This document shows positions 63,705-64,000 of a DNA stretch of 64,000 bases, piece by piece (the first letter of the stretch is position 1; every line of letters starts with the position of its first letter). The notes below the pieces were generated by a model. It was not told the origin of the DNA and did no database searches. It saw only the letters and a list, made by a program, of their open reading frames with translations. The translations under genes and the position numbers were made by a program. This DNA comes from Nonomuraea glycinis (lineage in GTDB: Bacteria; Actinomycetota; Actinomycetes; Streptosporangiales; Streptosporangiaceae), in contig NZ_BMNK01000002.1 in the NCBI RefSeq assembly GCF_014646515.1, positions 703,343 through 767,342 on the forward strand. Reading direction: 5' to 3'.

Positions 63705-64000
63705 ATGCCGAACGCTCGGAGCGTGGGCGATCTGACCGAAAATACCGGTAAGGATCCTCGCCAGTCCGGGCCGACGGCACTGCGTATCCTGGTCGGCGCC
63801 CAACTGCGCCGCATGCGCGAATCCCAGGGCATCACCCGCGAAGCGGCGGGATATGCCATCCGGGGGTCGCACTCCAAGATCAGCCGGCTGGAGCTGGGCC
63901 GCAGCACGTTCAAGGCGCGCGACGTGGCCGACCTGCTCAGCCTCTACGGGGTGGTCGAGGCGACCGAGCGCTCGGCCCTGCTCATCCTGGCCGAGCGGGC
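63705..64000 (+). CDS. XRE family regulator, start only
   Basis: 98 residues from ATG 63705 (GGGAGC upstream) to the right edge. LVGAQLRRMRESQGITREAA, GYAIRGSHSKISRLELGRST and FKARDVADLLSLYGV form the helix-turn-helix of the XRE/DUF5753 regulators that are common in Streptosporangiales and Streptomyces, usually followed by a DUF397 gene; that part would lie outside the window. Confidence 0.88.
   Translation, partial: MPNARSVGDLTENTGKDPRQSGPTALRILVGAQLRRMRESQGITREAAGYAIRGSHSKISRLELGRSTFKARDVADLLSLYGVVEATERSALLILAER

Noticed and set aside
1-64000. Large biosynthetic gene cluster
   Set aside because: Isolated oxidoreductases, a methyltransferase and a BVMO are present, but no polyketide synthase, peptide synthetase, terpene cyclase or classical lanthipeptide enzyme was seen.

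Overview
The window is about 70% G+C, with short intergenic gaps, GTG/ATG starts and ATGA/GTGA gene overlaps. It looks like the chromosome of a filamentous actinomycete. The DUF574-type methyltransferase, the ECF sigma factor followed by a CU044_5270-like protein, and the XRE/small-protein modules suggest Streptosporangiales (Nonomuraea-like); that placement is inference. No rRNA, tRNA, CRISPR array, transposase or phage gene was seen, and no stretch over 300 bases lacks a gene.

Layout. 1-2.0 kb: an unrecognised gene running off the left edge, a membrane protein and a Tat-exported intradiol dioxygenase lipoprotein. 2.2-9.5 kb: a tightly coupled five-gene operon (SWIM zinc finger, DUF5691-like, CoxE-type VWA, MoxR ATPase, DUF5682-like). 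9.6-16.2 kb: ECF sigma factor and partner, an orphan sensor-domain membrane protein, AIM24, a NarL-type two-component system, Lgt and a membrane protein. 16.1-25.5 kb: a hydrolase with a damaged nucleophile elbow, a flavin oxidoreductase divergent from a LuxR/NB-ARC giant, TetR-SDR, a GAP-family exporter, a TetR-oxidoreductase pair between direct repeats, and a small membrane protein. 25.5-26.9 kb: a three-gene XRE module around a nested palindrome. 26.9-30.2 kb: an iron/stress block (DUF4383, hemerythrin, ferritin-like, catalase-like), most of it preceded by SigB-like promoters. 30.2-47.7 kb: small enzyme/regulator modules (TetR-VOC, methyltransferase, epimerase, Zn-dehydrogenase, AI-2E-type permease, PucR-DadA-like, aldo/keto reductase, C39-type protease, kinase, F420/PPOX enzyme, DUF488, MDR-MerR). 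47.7-54 kb: CsbD, CsoR, then two tiny Cys/Arg/Trp-rich peptide genes that bracket an ABC exporter, a secreted protein, a kinase lacking its beta-3 lysine and a GH16-like protein. 54-64 kb: DUF2071, a Baeyer-Villiger-type monooxygenase, a degenerate kinase, MarR-MMPL, a TPR/AAA+ pair and an XRE regulator running off the right edge.

The strongest novelty candidate is the pair of micropeptide genes at 48464-48568 (34 aa) and 53733-53864 (43 aa). Both encode a Cys-Arg4-Cys core, end in Trp-Trp-Trp-stop, follow a gap-free conserved 62-nt leader and precede the same GAGAGCCGGCG-type hairpin. The first overlaps the start of an ABC exporter gene. Neither was recognised as a known family. Second is the MoxR/VWA/SWIM/DUF5682 operon. 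Third is a recurring pattern of tandem microduplications that copy stop or start codons at gene boundaries.
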